Notes: generated from the sequence alone by a model not told the origin. A stretch of DNA of 64,000 nt from Roseibium aggregatum IAM 12614 (GCF_000168975.1 NZ_AAUW01000003.1:62001-126000), one strand, 5' to 3'. Shown: positions 45,506 through 55,457, numbered from the stretch's first letter. Program-made: numbers and translations.

Positions 45506-47071
45506 TCAGCGGATCGGGGGATCGTTCCAGCGCTGCACCGTGACGATGAGCTGACCTTCACCGGTCGCCTCGCCGCTGGTTGCCAGCACCTTCAGATTGC
45601 CCGCATTGTTGGTGGAGAACGGACGCTCGGGATTGGGGCCCGCAACGGCAGGCATGAAGATGCCAAGCGTTTCGTCCATCGACCCTGCGTATTCGGTGTC
45701 TTTCAGGTGCTCTGCCTCTTCGTTAAAGGGCGCGAGCGACCAGGTGGCCGGCACGGAGCCGATGCGGATATCGTCCTCCGTCCCTGGCTGGCCGTCCGGA
45801 CCGTTCCAGTAGCCGACAGCGTCGAAGCGCGCCGGAACCTTCCCGGCAGAGCCGCCACCGCCACCGACACGGGCAACGGCAAAGGCCGGTTCCACTTTCA
45901 GGCTGTCGATGTGGCTGTAGACAGCAAGCGTGTCTTCAGTGGCCGCATCCCCTGCCGCAATCGTGACCAGGCCGTCGGTATCTGCCGCAGGCGCCACGTC
46001 GATAACAGCGCCATAGGCGTTGGCTTCACCGCCGGTGACTTCCAGCGCACCACTGAGGGCGACTTCGCCAAGCCCGGTGCCGACGATCTGGACCTTTGCG
46101 CTGCTGCCGGCGGGAACAATGGAAGGCACCACGCCGACAATGGCAGGGTCACCACCTGCCCTGGCCGCCTTGAAGGAGCCTCCGAGGCTATCTTCGGCAT
46201 GCACGAACTGACGCCCGCTCAGGCTGCTGCCGTCTTCCGAAATTGCCAGGATCTGCCGGTATTTCTCGCCGCCAATGTCGAGATTGGCGCGCCATTCGTA
46301 GCCCGTATAGACGTTCAGCTTGCCCTCAAGGGTCAGCTCCTCCCCGTCGACGGTCATCAAGGTGCCGGACACCGAATAGGGCTGGCTGTCGCCGGTTACC
46401 TCAAGCGCACCATAGGCGTCGCCCTTTTCCGGCAGACTGGTTGCGAACACCCATCTGCCGGTGGCCTGCGGCTTTTGTGCCTCCAGCCATTTGTTCCAGG
46501 CTTCCGTTTCCATCGGATAGCGCTCGGCCAATAGCGGCACCACTTCCTCGCGGGCCAGTTTCAGCCATTCCCGGTCGCGGCCAAGGGCCTGATATTCCAG
46601 GGTTGGCCATTGGCCGACATGGAAGTCGATATGCAGGGCCCATTCTTCCGGTGTCCGCCGCTGAAGTTTGAACCGGGCCGCCGAATGGCAACGGGCGCAC
46701 ATTTCGCCAAGTGGGGCCTCCACCTCTTCCATATGTGCCGGTTCGCGTTCCAGAACATACCGCAGTCCTTCGGTCTCGCTTGGGGCAAGGCCTTGCGTAT
46801 CGGCAAGATAGTGCACCAGCTCGCTCTGAACGGCAGGATCGATTTCCATGCCGTGGAAGAGCCGCATGCGCACGATGGTCATCAGCCAGCCTTCGGGCGT
46901 CTTGCGCTGGCCGCTGATACGGCTGAGAGCGCCGCTGTCATCTGCCATGTGACAGCCGCTGCAATTTTCCTCCAGAAGCGTGGCCCCATCCTGCGCCCCC
47001 GCCGGCACAGGCAGCAGAAGCATGAGCCCGGCAATGCCGGCCAGATGCCCCTTTCGCATTCGTTTGATCAT
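45506..47071 (-). CDS. qhpA: QHNDH alpha subunit, dihaem c (QhpA)
   Basis: 521 aa with a Sec signal ending AGA-QDG. Two c-type haem sites are present: CSGCH at residues 37-41 and CARCH near residue 130, both in the N-terminal domain. They carry electrons from the quinone to an outside acceptor. The remainder consists of beta domains (ATGRWVFATSLPEKGDAYGALEVTG; KVQIVGTGLGEVALSGALEVTGGE). The enzyme deaminates primary amines in the periplasm. GAGGG precedes the ATG, which overlaps the qhpG stop by four bases. Confidence 0.95.
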   Translation of the reverse strand: MIKRMRKGHLAGIAGLMLLLPVPAGAQDGATLLEENCSGCHMADDSGALSRISGQRKTPEGWLMTIVRMRLFHGMEIDPAVQSELVHYLADTQGLAPSETEGLRYVLEREPAHMEEVEAPLGEMCARCHSAARFKLQRRTPEEWALHIDFHVGQWPTLEYQALGRDREWLKLAREEVVPLLAERYPMETEAWNKWLEAQKPQATGRWVFATSLPEKGDAYGALEVTGDSQPYSVSGTLMTVDGEELTLEGKLNVYTGYEWRANLDIGGEKYRQILAISEDGSSLSGRQFVHAEDSLGGSFKAARAGGDPAIVGVVPSIVPAGSSAKVQIVGTGLGEVALSGALEVTGGEANAYGAVIDVAPAADTDGLVTIAAGDAATEDTLAVYSHIDSLKVEPAFAVARVGGGGGSAGKVPARFDAVGYWNGPDGQPGTEDDIRIGSVPATWSLAPFNEEAEHLKDTEYAGSMDETLGIFMPAVAGPNPERPFSTNNAGNLKVLATSGEATGEGQLIVTVQRWNDPPIR

Positions 47072-48417
47072 GCTGTTTCCCTCGTTTTGGTCTGGTGTTT
47101 TTGTGTGCGGCTCAGCGAGCCATGCAGAAGGCCGCGGCTCTCAAGCCAGCCGAAGGCGGCCTTGAGCGCGGGGGACGGCGCACACGGCGGCGGCTGCGCC
47201 ATGGCGGAAGACGGAAAGAACGGCTTGAGATCGCCAACCGGGATGCCCGCGATATAGGCAACGCCGCTGGGATCCTGCGGCGTCAGCAGAACTTCCCGTT
47301 CGACCAGCCGGTTGTTGTCCACGACAACGCGCTGCTGCAGGAAGGTTTCGGAAACACTCGGGTGGGATGGCGCGTCGTCCGGCCAACAGACCCGCTCCGC
47401 CCAGAATGGATTGGAAGAAAGGCCCGTTTCCAGCCGGTAGAAGTCACGCCCGGTCCGCGCCTGACGCCAGAAGGTTTCCACCACGCGGTCGCGGTAAAAG
47501 CGGGCCGCGAGCCGCTGCCCCTCTTCCGGGGTTTCGAGGATGGTCAACACGCTCGGCACGGCCGAAAGTGCGGAGGAAAGCGCCCAGAACAGCCCGTGCC
47601 CGGACAAGGGGTCGATCGCAACCGCGGCATCGCCAACCGGAATGACCGGAAGCTGCAATTGGGGAGCTGACAGAACCAGACCGGCTGCGCGGGCGATCAA
47701 TGGCTCCTGAAATGTTTGGTCTGAGAACCGTCCGGCAAGCTGTTCCTGCGCAAGAAACCGGCCCATCCGGTCCTGCAAGGCCGCTTGACCGGAGCCAACA
47801 AGATCGTCCGCTCCTATGGAAATCTGTAGCCAACGGCCAAAATCCGGATCTTCCGCAACCCAGAGCCAGCCCTGCGGTGTCGCTTCCACGTGGGTGCCGG
47901 CAACACCTGCTGTTCCCTGGGTCAGCCCTGCAATTGCAAGGGTTTGGGGACCTTTGAGGCGCTGGGCGGATGTGGCTTGCCGCCCGCGTGCGTCGATCAG
48001 CAGCCGTGCGCTGACCTCCTCCCCGGTGGAAAGCTTCAAAAGGACGCCCTGCTGTGCGTCGGTTTTCAGGATCCGGCCGAGACGCGCCTGCCGGGTTTGT
48101 GCTCCAGCTTCAAAGGCCGCACGTCTCAAGGCGTCATCGAATATATGACGGCGGACCAGCCGCTCGCCGTTGGCCGTGCCTGCGAGGCCAGCCCATGTCA
48201 CATGCCGGGGCAAGGGTTGGCTGGCAGCCGCCAGTGCTTCATCAAGGCCCTTGGCGACGAGAAGCTGCGCCACCCGTTCGCCAAGACCTTCCAGCCTGGG
48301 ACGGCAGGTTGCCAGGTCGATCAGGAGCACGCTGAGCCCGGCACGAGCCAACTCACGCGCTGTGAAGGCACCAGCGGGTCCACCGCCGGCCACTGCCACA
48401 TCGATGCAGGTCACCAA
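47068..48417 (-). CDS. qhpG: QhpG, FAD-dependent monooxygenase for CTQ biosynthesis
   Basis: 449 aa. The N-terminal Rossmann motif AGGGPAGAFTARELARAGLSVLLID binds FAD; DARGRQ and GDAAVAIDPLSGHG are the later motifs of the halogenase/monooxygenase group. In known systems QhpG dihydroxylates the tryptophan of QhpC, a step in forming cysteine tryptophylquinone. The start is TTG 48417 or the next codon, GTG 48414, both after GAGGGA. It is the first gene of the minus-strand cluster and divergent from qhpR. Confidence 0.9.
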   Translation of the reverse strand: MVTCIDVAVAGGGPAGAFTARELARAGLSVLLIDLATCRPRLEGLGERVAQLLVAKGLDEALAAASQPLPRHVTWAGLAGTANGERLVRRHIFDDALRRAAFEAGAQTRQARLGRILKTDAQQGVLLKLSTGEEVSARLLIDARGRQATSAQRLKGPQTLAIAGLTQGTAGVAGTHVEATPQGWLWVAEDPDFGRWLQISIGADDLVGSGQAALQDRMGRFLAQEQLAGRFSDQTFQEPLIARAAGLVLSAPQLQLPVIPVGDAAVAIDPLSGHGLFWALSSALSAVPSVLTILETPEEGQRLAARFYRDRVVETFWRQARTGRDFYRLETGLSSNPFWAERVCWPDDAPSHPSVSETFLQQRVVVDNNRLVEREVLLTPQDPSGVAYIAGIPVGDLKPFFPSSAMAQPPPCAPSPALKAAFGWLESRGLLHGSLSRTQKHQTKTRETA

Positions 48418-48656
48418 ATCTGTTCCCTCGTCCGGACGCCCAAGTTTTCAAGGTGCTGAACCGGATCTCTCTGTGCCTGCCATTAGAGAGAGGGCTTTTG
48501 CGTACTTCTCGACAATTTCGGCCAATCTTTGCGACGACCTTGAAATCCCGAGAGGCTCAATTGCAACAGCTCCGGAACTCTGCTGTACTTGACCCTTCCA
48601 CTTGGCGTCACCTGCGTCAGGTGGGCCAAGCGGGGCTTTCGGGAGAGGCGGGGGTC
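48418..48656. promoter_or_regulatory. Divergent qhpG/qhpR control region with a candidate operator
   Basis: 239 bp separate the structural cluster from its regulator. CACCTG-CGT-CAGGTG, a perfect 6-bp-arm inverted repeat at 48609-48623, lies 34 bp before the qhpR start. It may be an autoregulatory site; the activator site for the cluster should be nearer 48420-48520, but I cannot pick it out. Confidence 0.4.
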
Positions 48657-49682
48657 ATGCCAAGAGGTGCAACGATCATCTCAGGTGCCTTGAGCGGTCT
48701 GCAGGCAATGCTGATCGACAAGGGCCTTGAACCTGCGGCTCTGGGACGCCAGAGCGGCGTGCCAGTTGACGCCTGGCAGGACACCCAAGTTGAAATTCCA
48801 CTGTATTCCTTTGTCGAGATCTACGAGCACGGGGCGGCGATGCTCGGTCAACCGGGCATCGGCTGGCAATCCGGCCCCAGGCTCAACCTGCAAGACCTCG
48901 GCGAACTGGGCGATGCGCTTCTGACTGCTTCCACTGTCGGCTCGGCATTGCGGACCTTCGAACGCTTCATAAAATTCATCCAGAGCGAGACGGATCTGCA
49001 GCTAACCGTTGAAGAGGGTGTCGCCACCCTCACCTACCGCATCCTCAATCCGGATATCTGGCCGCGCAGACAGGATGCCGAATTCACGCTGTCCGTGCTG
49101 ACGGAACTCATCCGTCGAGGGGCCGGCGCGAACTGGCAGCCCGACCTGATCTGCTTCGAACACACCGCCGCGCGCCCGCTTTCGATCTGGGCGGAAACCG
49201 CAGGCAGTTTCTGCCTCTTTGACTGTGAAACAAATGCGCTCAGTTTTCCTGAAAAGGTCCTGAGCGCACCAATGCCGCGCGACACCTGCGGCGGGCATCG
49301 CAACGCCCTTGCCAGTCTGAGCGAGGCTCTTGCCAGCAAGGCCCGCACCAAGTCTTTGACCGCACGCACCCGCACCGCCATCTACGAAGGGCTTGGCACC
49401 GGGTCTTCCGACCAGGAAGCCGTTGCCCGCAGGCTTGGCCTCTCCCGACGCAGCCTGCACCGGCACCTCGGCGAGGAAGGCCTGCGCTTTTCCACCCTTC
49501 TGGACGACTGCCGCTACCGCATCGCCCGTCATGCCCTTGTCGACACCAGTCACTCACTGGCGCAGATCGCCTTCGAGCTGGACTATTCCGACCAGACCGC
49601 CTTCGAGCGGGCGTTCAAGCGCAAGACCGGCATGACGCCGAAACAGTACCGGCAAAGTTACGGCCGAGCGCCAAAGCGCTAG
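48657..49682 (+). CDS. qhpR: QhpR, AraC-family activator of the qhp cluster
   Basis: 341 aa. An arabinose-binding-like N-terminal domain of the OruR/ArgR type (GALSGLQAMLIDKGLEPAAL, YEHGAAMLGQPGIGW) is joined to a C-terminal double helix-turn-helix (SSDQEAVARRLGLSRRSLHRHL and SLAQIAFELDYSDQTAFERAFKRKTGMTPKQYR). Its place divergent from the qhp genes matches the amine-responsive QhpR activator. ATG 48657, after GGAGAGG, is chosen over a GTG frame that begins 68 codons earlier. Confidence 0.88.
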   Translation: MPRGATIISGALSGLQAMLIDKGLEPAALGRQSGVPVDAWQDTQVEIPLYSFVEIYEHGAAMLGQPGIGWQSGPRLNLQDLGELGDALLTASTVGSALRTFERFIKFIQSETDLQLTVEEGVATLTYRILNPDIWPRRQDAEFTLSVLTELIRRGAGANWQPDLICFEHTAARPLSIWAETAGSFCLFDCETNALSFPEKVLSAPMPRDTCGGHRNALASLSEALASKARTKSLTARTRTAIYEGLGTGSSDQEAVARRLGLSRRSLHRHLGEEGLRFSTLLDDCRYRIARHALVDTSHSLAQIAFELDYSDQTAFERAFKRKTGMTPKQYRQSYGRAPKR

Positions 49683-49724
49683 CAAGCGTTCTGCGAGCCA
49701 AAGGGCTAGCAAGCGTTCTGCGAG
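49671..49724. repeat. 27-bp tandem duplication across the qhpR stop codon
   Basis: Two adjacent 27-bp units (49671-49697 and 49698-49724) differ at one base (ccaaagcgctag... and ccaaagggctag...). The first contains the qhpR stop TAG, so the copy adds only untranslated sequence; a partial third unit (ccaaagcg) follows at 49731. Confidence 0.85.
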
Positions 49725-49760
49725 ATTGACCCAAAGCGCCCTCCCCAGTCTCAGCCAGGT

Positions 49761-50801
49761 CTACTGCCGCTCTGCAAGTTCGGGATGCGCATAGGCCTGC
49801 GGATAGGGCATCGGCCGGAAGGGCCCCAGCGGTACGACATTGTTCCAGGACCGGCCGAAATACCCCTGCCTGCAATGGATCAGCGACGAACTGCCTGCGA
49901 CACCCGGCAAGGCATGCACCCGGCACAGCCAGCGCCACAGATTTGGATAGTCCAGAATGCGGGCACCGTTCAGCTTCATGCGCACGAAATAGACCGGATC
50001 ATGCCGGTAAAGCGTCGGGAACAGCCTCAGGTCGGCTTCAGTGAAGCTGTCGCCGGTCAGAAACGGCCTGCCATCGGCACCCAGCCGATCCTCCAGCTCT
50101 GCCAGCAAGGCGAAATAGCCTTCGTAAGCCGCCGCATAGACATTCTGGTCGGATGAAAATCCGGCCTTGTAGGCCCCATTGTTGATCCGCGTATAGATCG
50201 TTTCGTTCAGGACATCGATCTGTGCCTGCAGATCCGCATCGTCCGGATAAAGATCAGGCCGCGTTTCCTGTGCAATCGTGCTGCCCAGTGCCGCGGCATG
50301 GGCATTCAGCATGCGGATGATCTCGGCGCTTTCGTTGTTGACGATCCGCTTCTGTTTCTTGTCGTAGAGAACCGGGACGGATCGTTCATCTGATCCTTCC
50401 GCCGCATAGATTTGCTTCACCAGACGCAGCCCCTCACCTGTCGCCGTTTCATCCGTGCATTCCGGCAAGGGTCCACCCGTCAGGCTGGCCACTCTTTCAG
50501 GATTGAATTCCCAGAGGTTCTCACCTGCCGGATCGTCTTTTTCGGTCCGGCCCGGAAAGGCCACATCCATGGAAACGCCGGACTGAAGCCCGAGAACGTT
50601 TCGGGTAAGCGTCACACGGTGGCACCATGGGCAGTTGAGCGCGACGAACAGATGATATCGCCCGGGCTCTGCCGGAAAATCCGCATCGCCGATGGCAGAG
50701 CGAAACCCGCTGACACCGCGAACGAACTCCCCTTGTTTACGACGGTCGGCAGCATCGGCCTGGTTTTCTTCCGTTGACAAATCGGCAGTCGGCTCGGGCA
50801 T
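49761..50801 (-). CDS. Glutathionyl-hydroquinone reductase (GST omega/xi, YqjG type)
   Basis: 346 aa. The active-site motif is NCPWCHRVTL with the catalytic cysteine, followed by the family segments RSVPVLYDKKQKRIVNNESAEI, LNETIYTRINNGAYKAGFS and TLYRHDPVYFVRMKLN. These enzymes reduce glutathionyl-hydroquinones and other glutathione conjugates in the cytoplasm. ATG 50801, with GGAGGAAG 5 bp upstream, is much better supported than the in-frame upstream starts. It is the nearest gene downstream of qhpR, on the opposite strand, with no obvious functional link. Confidence 0.9.
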   Translation of the reverse strand: MPEPTADLSTEENQADAADRRKQGEFVRGVSGFRSAIGDADFPAEPGRYHLFVALNCPWCHRVTLTRNVLGLQSGVSMDVAFPGRTEKDDPAGENLWEFNPERVASLTGGPLPECTDETATGEGLRLVKQIYAAEGSDERSVPVLYDKKQKRIVNNESAEIIRMLNAHAAALGSTIAQETRPDLYPDDADLQAQIDVLNETIYTRINNGAYKAGFSSDQNVYAAAYEGYFALLAELEDRLGADGRPFLTGDSFTEADLRLFPTLYRHDPVYFVRMKLNGARILDYPNLWRWLCRVHALPGVAGSSSLIHCRQGYFGRSWNNVVPLGPFRPMPYPQAYAHPELAERQ

Positions 50802-50900
50802 CGTCTTCCTCCGGGTCAGTCCGTCATCATTCATGGGGCTCCCCCCCCTGAAACCAGCACACGGCCGGGAGCAATAACCGCACCCGGCCATGTGTTGCTG

Positions 50901-51467
50901 TTATCCGCGCAGGCGATGGTGAAGAATGATGGGCACTGCCAATTCCTCTTCATCGCTTAGGTGACGTCCCAGCAGCTTTTCGATCGTCTCCGTTACCGGC
51001 TGCAACTGGCCAGCCTCCTCGCGTGCCTGCGCTTCGTCAAGCTGGACCAGCTTGATTGCGCGATTGGCGGTTCGTGAGAAGCCGAACAACATCGCGTCCA
51101 GCGCTTCGTGGTCCTTTTCCAGGATCTCCAATCCCTTCTCGAAACGCGGGTCGGCCTCACACAGTTCCGGAAAGTAGCTCTTGTCTTCCCAGGTGTGGTG
51201 CCCGTGGAGATTGCGCACCAGCAGGTCGCCGTACCGCGACAGTCTGGCAGCAAAATCTTCCGGGTCTCTCAGCTTCTCCAGATAGGCCTCCGTTTCGAGA
51301 CGCACCAGTTCCGCCAACTGCCGGAACATCACATGTGCCCCCAGCCAGTTGCTGGTTTTCTCCTTGAACCCGGGATGAGCTTCCCAGGTATCGCGCGGAT
51401 ACGCATCCAGCAGAATGCGCATGTCCGCGGGCATTTCCGTGGTGCGAATGTCAATCTCTGCGTTCAT
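50901..51467 (-). CDS. Hemerythrin-like HHE-domain protein
   Basis: 188 aa, all-helical. The metal-ligand pattern of HHE proteins is visible: H in GAHVMFRQL, HGHHTWEDKSYFPE, KDHEALD and GRHLSDEEELAVP. It probably binds a di-iron centre and senses or scavenges oxygen, nitric oxide or metals (family inference). ATG 51467 after GGAAAC is preferred to an upstream start. It is divergent from a LysR gene across 150 bp. Confidence 0.82.
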   Translation of the reverse strand: MNAEIDIRTTEMPADMRILLDAYPRDTWEAHPGFKEKTSNWLGAHVMFRQLAELVRLETEAYLEKLRDPEDFAARLSRYGDLLVRNLHGHHTWEDKSYFPELCEADPRFEKGLEILEKDHEALDAMLFGFSRTANRAIKLVQLDEAQAREEAGQLQPVTETIEKLLGRHLSDEEELAVPIILHHRLRG

Positions 51468-51617
51468 GGCGTTTCCAATCTGCTTGTGAGCGAGCCGGAC
51501 CATTGGTCACCCGCGGTGAAACGGTCCGGCACTTCAGGTTCTCCGACAGATAGGAAGTTGCAAATTTCATAACCAGATATCAAAATCAGGGCTCATCGTT
51601 CTGATTTGGAGAACAAT

Positions 51618-52538
51618 ATGGGCCAGATGGAAGACCTGCGGCTGTTCGTTCAGGTGGTTGCCAGCGGCAGCATCTCGAAAGCCGCTGCGGAACTCGGCAT
51701 CGCCAAGTCGGCTGTCAGCCGCCGTCTGTCGCTGCTGGAGGACCGCTATGGGACCCGTCTCGTCGATCGCTCTCCCGGCCATTGGGATCTGACCGAGACC
51801 GGACGCGAGCTCTTTCAGCGCGCGAGCCGCTTTGTCAGCGATGTCGACGACATCGAGGACGATTTCCTGAGCAACGGGACAGCCCCTTCCGGGCCCCTGT
51901 CAATCTCGATCCCGAGGGATTTCGGCCACGGTTTCCTCAACAAGGAGCTGATCGATTTCCAGGCCCGGCACCCGGACATCCAGCTAACCGTCGATTTCGA
52001 TGACCGGCTGGTCGATCTTGCCAGAGAAAACTATGACTTTGCGATCCGCATCACCGAAACGCGGCCCGAAGACGCCATCACAATGAAATTGGGCACCGTG
52101 GAACATTGCCTCTTTGCCAGCCCCGACTACCTGCGAGGCCATCCCGCACCGCAATCGATAGACGATCTGCCGAAGCATCGGCTACTTCATTTCGGCTGGG
52201 CGCGCCGGACTGTCTGGGAGTTTCAGACGCAAAAGGGCAAGCGCCAGCAGATCGAGTTTCAGCCCGCGCTCAATTCCAATAGCGGGACGTTCCTGCTGGA
52301 CGCAACAATCCAGGGGCATGGCATCAGCCGGCTGCCGGATTTCATCGTGACGGAGGCACTGGCTGCCGGAAAGCTGGTGCCCCTGCTACCGGACATCGCC
52401 GTGCCGGCATGGGGCATCTATCTGCTCCATGCCCGGGAACGCCGCCTCAACCGTCGCATGCGCCTCTTTGCCGAAGACATCCGGGCTGCTTGTCTTTCCG
52501 GCCTTGGCAACGACCCGCAAGCCGCTGCCCAAAGTTGA
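51618..52538 (+). CDS. LysR-family transcriptional regulator
   Basis: 306 aa. The N-terminal winged helix (DLRLFVQVVASGSISKAAAELGIAKSAVSRRLSLLEDRYG) is followed by a periplasmic-binding-like effector domain (GPLSISIPRDFGHGFL, DFAIRITE). Residues SPGHWDLTETGRELFQRA form the linker. ATG 51618 with ggag upstream is used. By position it may regulate the divergent hemerythrin-like gene or the convergent dehydrogenase pair. The effector is unknown. Confidence 0.88.
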   Translation: MGQMEDLRLFVQVVASGSISKAAAELGIAKSAVSRRLSLLEDRYGTRLVDRSPGHWDLTETGRELFQRASRFVSDVDDIEDDFLSNGTAPSGPLSISIPRDFGHGFLNKELIDFQARHPDIQLTVDFDDRLVDLARENYDFAIRITETRPEDAITMKLGTVEHCLFASPDYLRGHPAPQSIDDLPKHRLLHFGWARRTVWEFQTQKGKRQQIEFQPALNSNSGTFLLDATIQGHGISRLPDFIVTEALAAGKLVPLLPDIAVPAWGIYLLHARERRLNRRMRLFAEDIRAACLSGLGNDPQAAAQS

Positions 52539-52563
52539 AATCCGGGCAGCGCACGCAGTCAGC

Positions 52564-53340
52564 CTAGCCGCGGCCGACGAACGGCATGCCGGTTGCCATC
52601 ACCGTCAATGTCAGCACATTGGCATCCAGCGGCAGGCTGGCCATGTAGGTGACCGCATTGGCCACATGCACCGGATCGATGGTCGGCTCCGAGGCGGTTT
52701 CACCATTGGCCTGCAGCACGCCGCCGCTCATTTTGGCCGTCATGTCGCTGGCCGCATTGCCAATGTCGATCTGGCCGCAGGCGATATCGAACGGGCGGCC
52801 ATCCAGCGCGGCCGATTTGGTCAGGCCGGTAATCGCATGTTTGGTCGCGGTATAGGGGGCTGAATTCGGCCTTGGCGTCGTTGCCGAAATCGAGCCATTG
52901 TTGATGATGCGCCCACCCCTCGGTTCCTGCGCCTTCATCAGCCGGAAGGCCTGCTGAGTGCACAGGAAAGCCCCGGTCAGGTTCGCCGCCACGACAGCGC
53001 TCCACTCCTCGAACGAGATGTCCTCCAGCGGGACGGACGCGTTCGAGATGCCCGCATTGTTGACCAGCAGATCCAGCCTGCCGAACGTCTTGGAAATCTC
53101 GTCGAAGAGGGCCTTCACAGAAGCTGGATCGCCCACATCCGCGGCAATCCAGGACACTTCGTTACCGGTATTTCGGGAGAGTTCGGTTGCGGCCTTTTCC
53201 AGAACATCCTTGCGGCGGCCGGTGATCAGAACCCGCCAGCCGGCCCTGCTCAAGCCAGCGGCAACAGCCTTGCCGACACCCGTGCCGCCACCGGTCACAA
53301 GCGCGATCCTGCCCTTCACGTCAAACCCGTCTGCGGTCAT
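52564..53340 (-). CDS. Short-chain dehydrogenase/reductase
   Basis: 258 aa, classical SDR. The NAD(P) motif is TGGGTGVG, the structural NNAG is in LLVNNAGIS, the catalytic Ser is in NNGSIS and Tyr-Lys in YTATK. The arginine pair in ITGRRKD favours NADP(H) (inference). Its start overlaps the stop of the upstream denD-like gene by four bases, so both act together, probably on a sugar acid or related substrate. Confidence 0.87.
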   Translation of the reverse strand: MTADGFDVKGRIALVTGGGTGVGKAVAAGLSRAGWRVLITGRRKDVLEKAATELSRNTGNEVSWIAADVGDPASVKALFDEISKTFGRLDLLVNNAGISNASVPLEDISFEEWSAVVAANLTGAFLCTQQAFRLMKAQEPRGGRIINNGSISATTPRPNSAPYTATKHAITGLTKSAALDGRPFDIACGQIDIGNAASDMTAKMSGGVLQANGETASEPTIDPVHVANAVTYMASLPLDANVLTLTVMATGMPFVGRG

Positions 53341-54323
53341 GGATTTCTGCCTTCCAATTCGTCTTCAATATGTATGCGGATGATGTCGTCAAAGCTGGTT
53401 TCCGCCTGAAACCCGAGGTCCAAGGCTCTTCTGGCATCGAAATTTCTCGGCCAGCCGTCAACAATTTGAACGATTGTTTCGTCCGGCTCCCGGCGGATCA
53501 GGCTGACGACCTTTTCCCCGGCAACCCGTCGCAGAGCCTCGATCTGCTCACCGACAGTTGCGGAAAGCCCTGGCAGCGTAACGGTGCGACGGGGGCCCAA
53601 GCGGCCCGAATCGAGCCGCGCGGCATGAACGAAAAAACCGACAGCAGCGCGCGGGCTTGCGAACCAGTGGCGTACGTCTTCATCCACCGGCAGAACCGCC
53701 TCCTGCCCGGCAAGAGGCTCGCGCATGATGTTGGAAAAGAAGCCGGAAGCCGCCTTGTTGGGCTTTCCCGGGCGAATGCAGATCGTTGGCAGGCGCAAGC
53801 CGATGCCGTCGAAGAAGCCCTTGCGGGTGTAGTCTGCCAGCAGCAGCTCTGTGATCGCCTTTTGCGTGCCGTAGCTTGTCAGCGGTGTTGTAAAGAACTC
53901 GTCGCCGATCTTCTCAGGAAACGGCTGGCCGAACACGGCAATCGACGACGCGAAGATCACCTTCGGAAAATACGGCTCGCGCGCCCCTTCCAGCCGGATG
54001 GCCTCGAACAAATCACGGCTGCCGTCGAGATTGACCGCATAGCCCTTTTCAAACGCCTGCTCCGCCTCGCCGCTGACGATGGCCGCAAGGTGAAAGATGA
54101 CATCGGGGCGCGCAGCAACCAGCGTCTGTGCAGATCCAGGCTTCGAAAGGTCCACGGTAACCGCCTCGGCAACGCCGGGCAGAGCCGCCGGAACAGTTGG
54201 CTGGTTGGCGTCGGCCAGGGTCAGCCGCGAAACCTCGAACCCGAGCACGTCCGGTTCCGCGGCCAGCTTTTCAACCAGCTTTCGGCCAACCATACCGGCT
54301 GCGCCGATGATGAGAATATGCAT
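53337..54323 (-). CDS. denD: NAD-dependent epimerase/dehydratase, D-erythronate dehydrogenase-like
   Basis: 328 aa extended SDR. GAAGMVG is the dinucleotide motif, SSIAV the catalytic serine and YGTQK the catalytic pair. The segment [34 protein letters not shown] is the hallmark of the DenD group, which oxidises D-erythronate at C2; the exact substrate here is inferred. ATG 54323 after GGAG is chosen. It forms an operon with the downstream SDR. No DenK/DenI/Dtn-type partner is visible. Confidence 0.75.
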   Translation of the reverse strand: MHILIIGAAGMVGRKLVEKLAAEPDVLGFEVSRLTLADANQPTVPAALPGVAEAVTVDLSKPGSAQTLVAARPDVIFHLAAIVSGEAEQAFEKGYAVNLDGSRDLFEAIRLEGAREPYFPKVIFASSIAVFGQPFPEKIGDEFFTTPLTSYGTQKAITELLLADYTRKGFFDGIGLRLPTICIRPGKPNKAASGFFSNIMREPLAGQEAVLPVDEDVRHWFASPRAAVGFFVHAARLDSGRLGPRRTVTLPGLSATVGEQIEALRRVAGEKVVSLIRREPDETIVQIVDGWPRNFDARRALDLGFQAETSFDDIIRIHIEDELEGRNP

Positions 54324-54530
54324 GGAGGGTCTCCGCGGAACTTGATGGCAGGAACGTTCCAACGGAGACTTGCGGAGATTGAGCGCAAGGGCAAGTCGGT
54401 TTCAGCGAAAAGGTGTTCTTCGCCCGATTGCACAACCTGATTGTTTCAATATTCAGGCAGTGAGCCCGTCACATGTCATCCCCCTTGACCCCCAATCAAA
54501 GGCCAAGGGAGACCACAACAACGCGGTTGC

Positions 54531-55457
54531 TCAGCCCGCTTTGATAAAGCTTTCCAGCTTGCCCAGGGTCTGCTGCCCCAGTTCCACGGCGCCAAAGCCC
54601 CTGGCTTCCTGGAATTCCGCAGCGGTGCTGAAGACCATGCCGAGCGTGACTTTCGTTGCCCCGTCCTCCTCCTCGAACGAGGCCCAGGCGTCGGCGTGCT
54701 TCGGACCATTCTCGCCCCAGAGCAGCGTATAGCTGAGCCGTTCGTCTGGCCGGACGTCCGTATAGAGGTGATGGTTCGGAAAAACCGTGCCGTCAGGTGC
54801 GATCATATCGAACACCCATTCGCCGCCTGCGCGCAGATCAATCCGTGTGGTGCGGCAGGAAAAGCCGTCCGGCCCCCACCATTGCGGCAGGGTTTCGGGG
54901 TTCATCCAGGCGCCCCAGACGACGGATCGCGGTGCGCGGATCACCCGCTGCAGGATCATCGTGCGCTCGGCAGCGCCTGCAAGATTGTCCAGGGCCGCAT
55001 TGAAGCCGTCCCGGTAGCCCCCTTCCATATTCGCGGTGAGCGAAGAAAGCTGCACCGTCACGGACAACCGGCTGCGTTCACCCAAATCCGCGATTGCTGC
55101 GGTCACAAGCGCGACGGACTGCGTTTCGCCTTCACACGAGGTCACCTCGTAGTTCACGCTACGCAGCGGTGGTTGCAGGTCCAGCCAACCGCATTCGCAG
55201 CGGATGTCCGGCTGACCGCCCGCCTTGCAGAGCGAGATCTCCCGTCCGCCCACCCTGGTGTCGGCTTCGACGAACTCCACGGTGACGGCAGGGGAAGGCG
55301 CAGCCCAGACCGCCCGTGCCGCCGGAGCGGTCCACGCCTGCCAGAGAGTTTCGGCAGGAACAGCCATGTCGCGCTCGAACGTGAGCGTCGCAAATCCCTC
55401 TCTTGCCTCGCCTGCGGTGGTGGAGGCTGCGCTGTCCAGAACCACGTTCTGCGTCAT
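54531..55457 (-). CDS. Double SRPBCC (AHSA1-type) domain protein
   Basis: 308 aa made of two START/Bet v1-like domains. The first (ERDMAVPAETLWQAWTAP...) is divergent, and the second (QRVIRAPRSVVWGAWMNPETLPQWWGPDGFSC...) is a clear AHSA1 domain ending in LGKLESFIKAG. Such proteins bind hydrophobic ligands or modulate stress responses. It is the second gene of an operon with an ArsR repressor (4-bp overlap), the standard arrangement for this family. Confidence 0.85.
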   Translation of the reverse strand: MTQNVVLDSAASTTAGEAREGFATLTFERDMAVPAETLWQAWTAPAARAVWAAPSPAVTVEFVEADTRVGGREISLCKAGGQPDIRCECGWLDLQPPLRSVNYEVTSCEGETQSVALVTAAIADLGERSRLSVTVQLSSLTANMEGGYRDGFNAALDNLAGAAERTMILQRVIRAPRSVVWGAWMNPETLPQWWGPDGFSCRTTRIDLRAGGEWVFDMIAPDGTVFPNHHLYTDVRPDERLSYTLLWGENGPKHADAWASFEEEDGATKVTLGMVFSTAAEFQEARGFGAVELGQQTLGKLESFIKAG

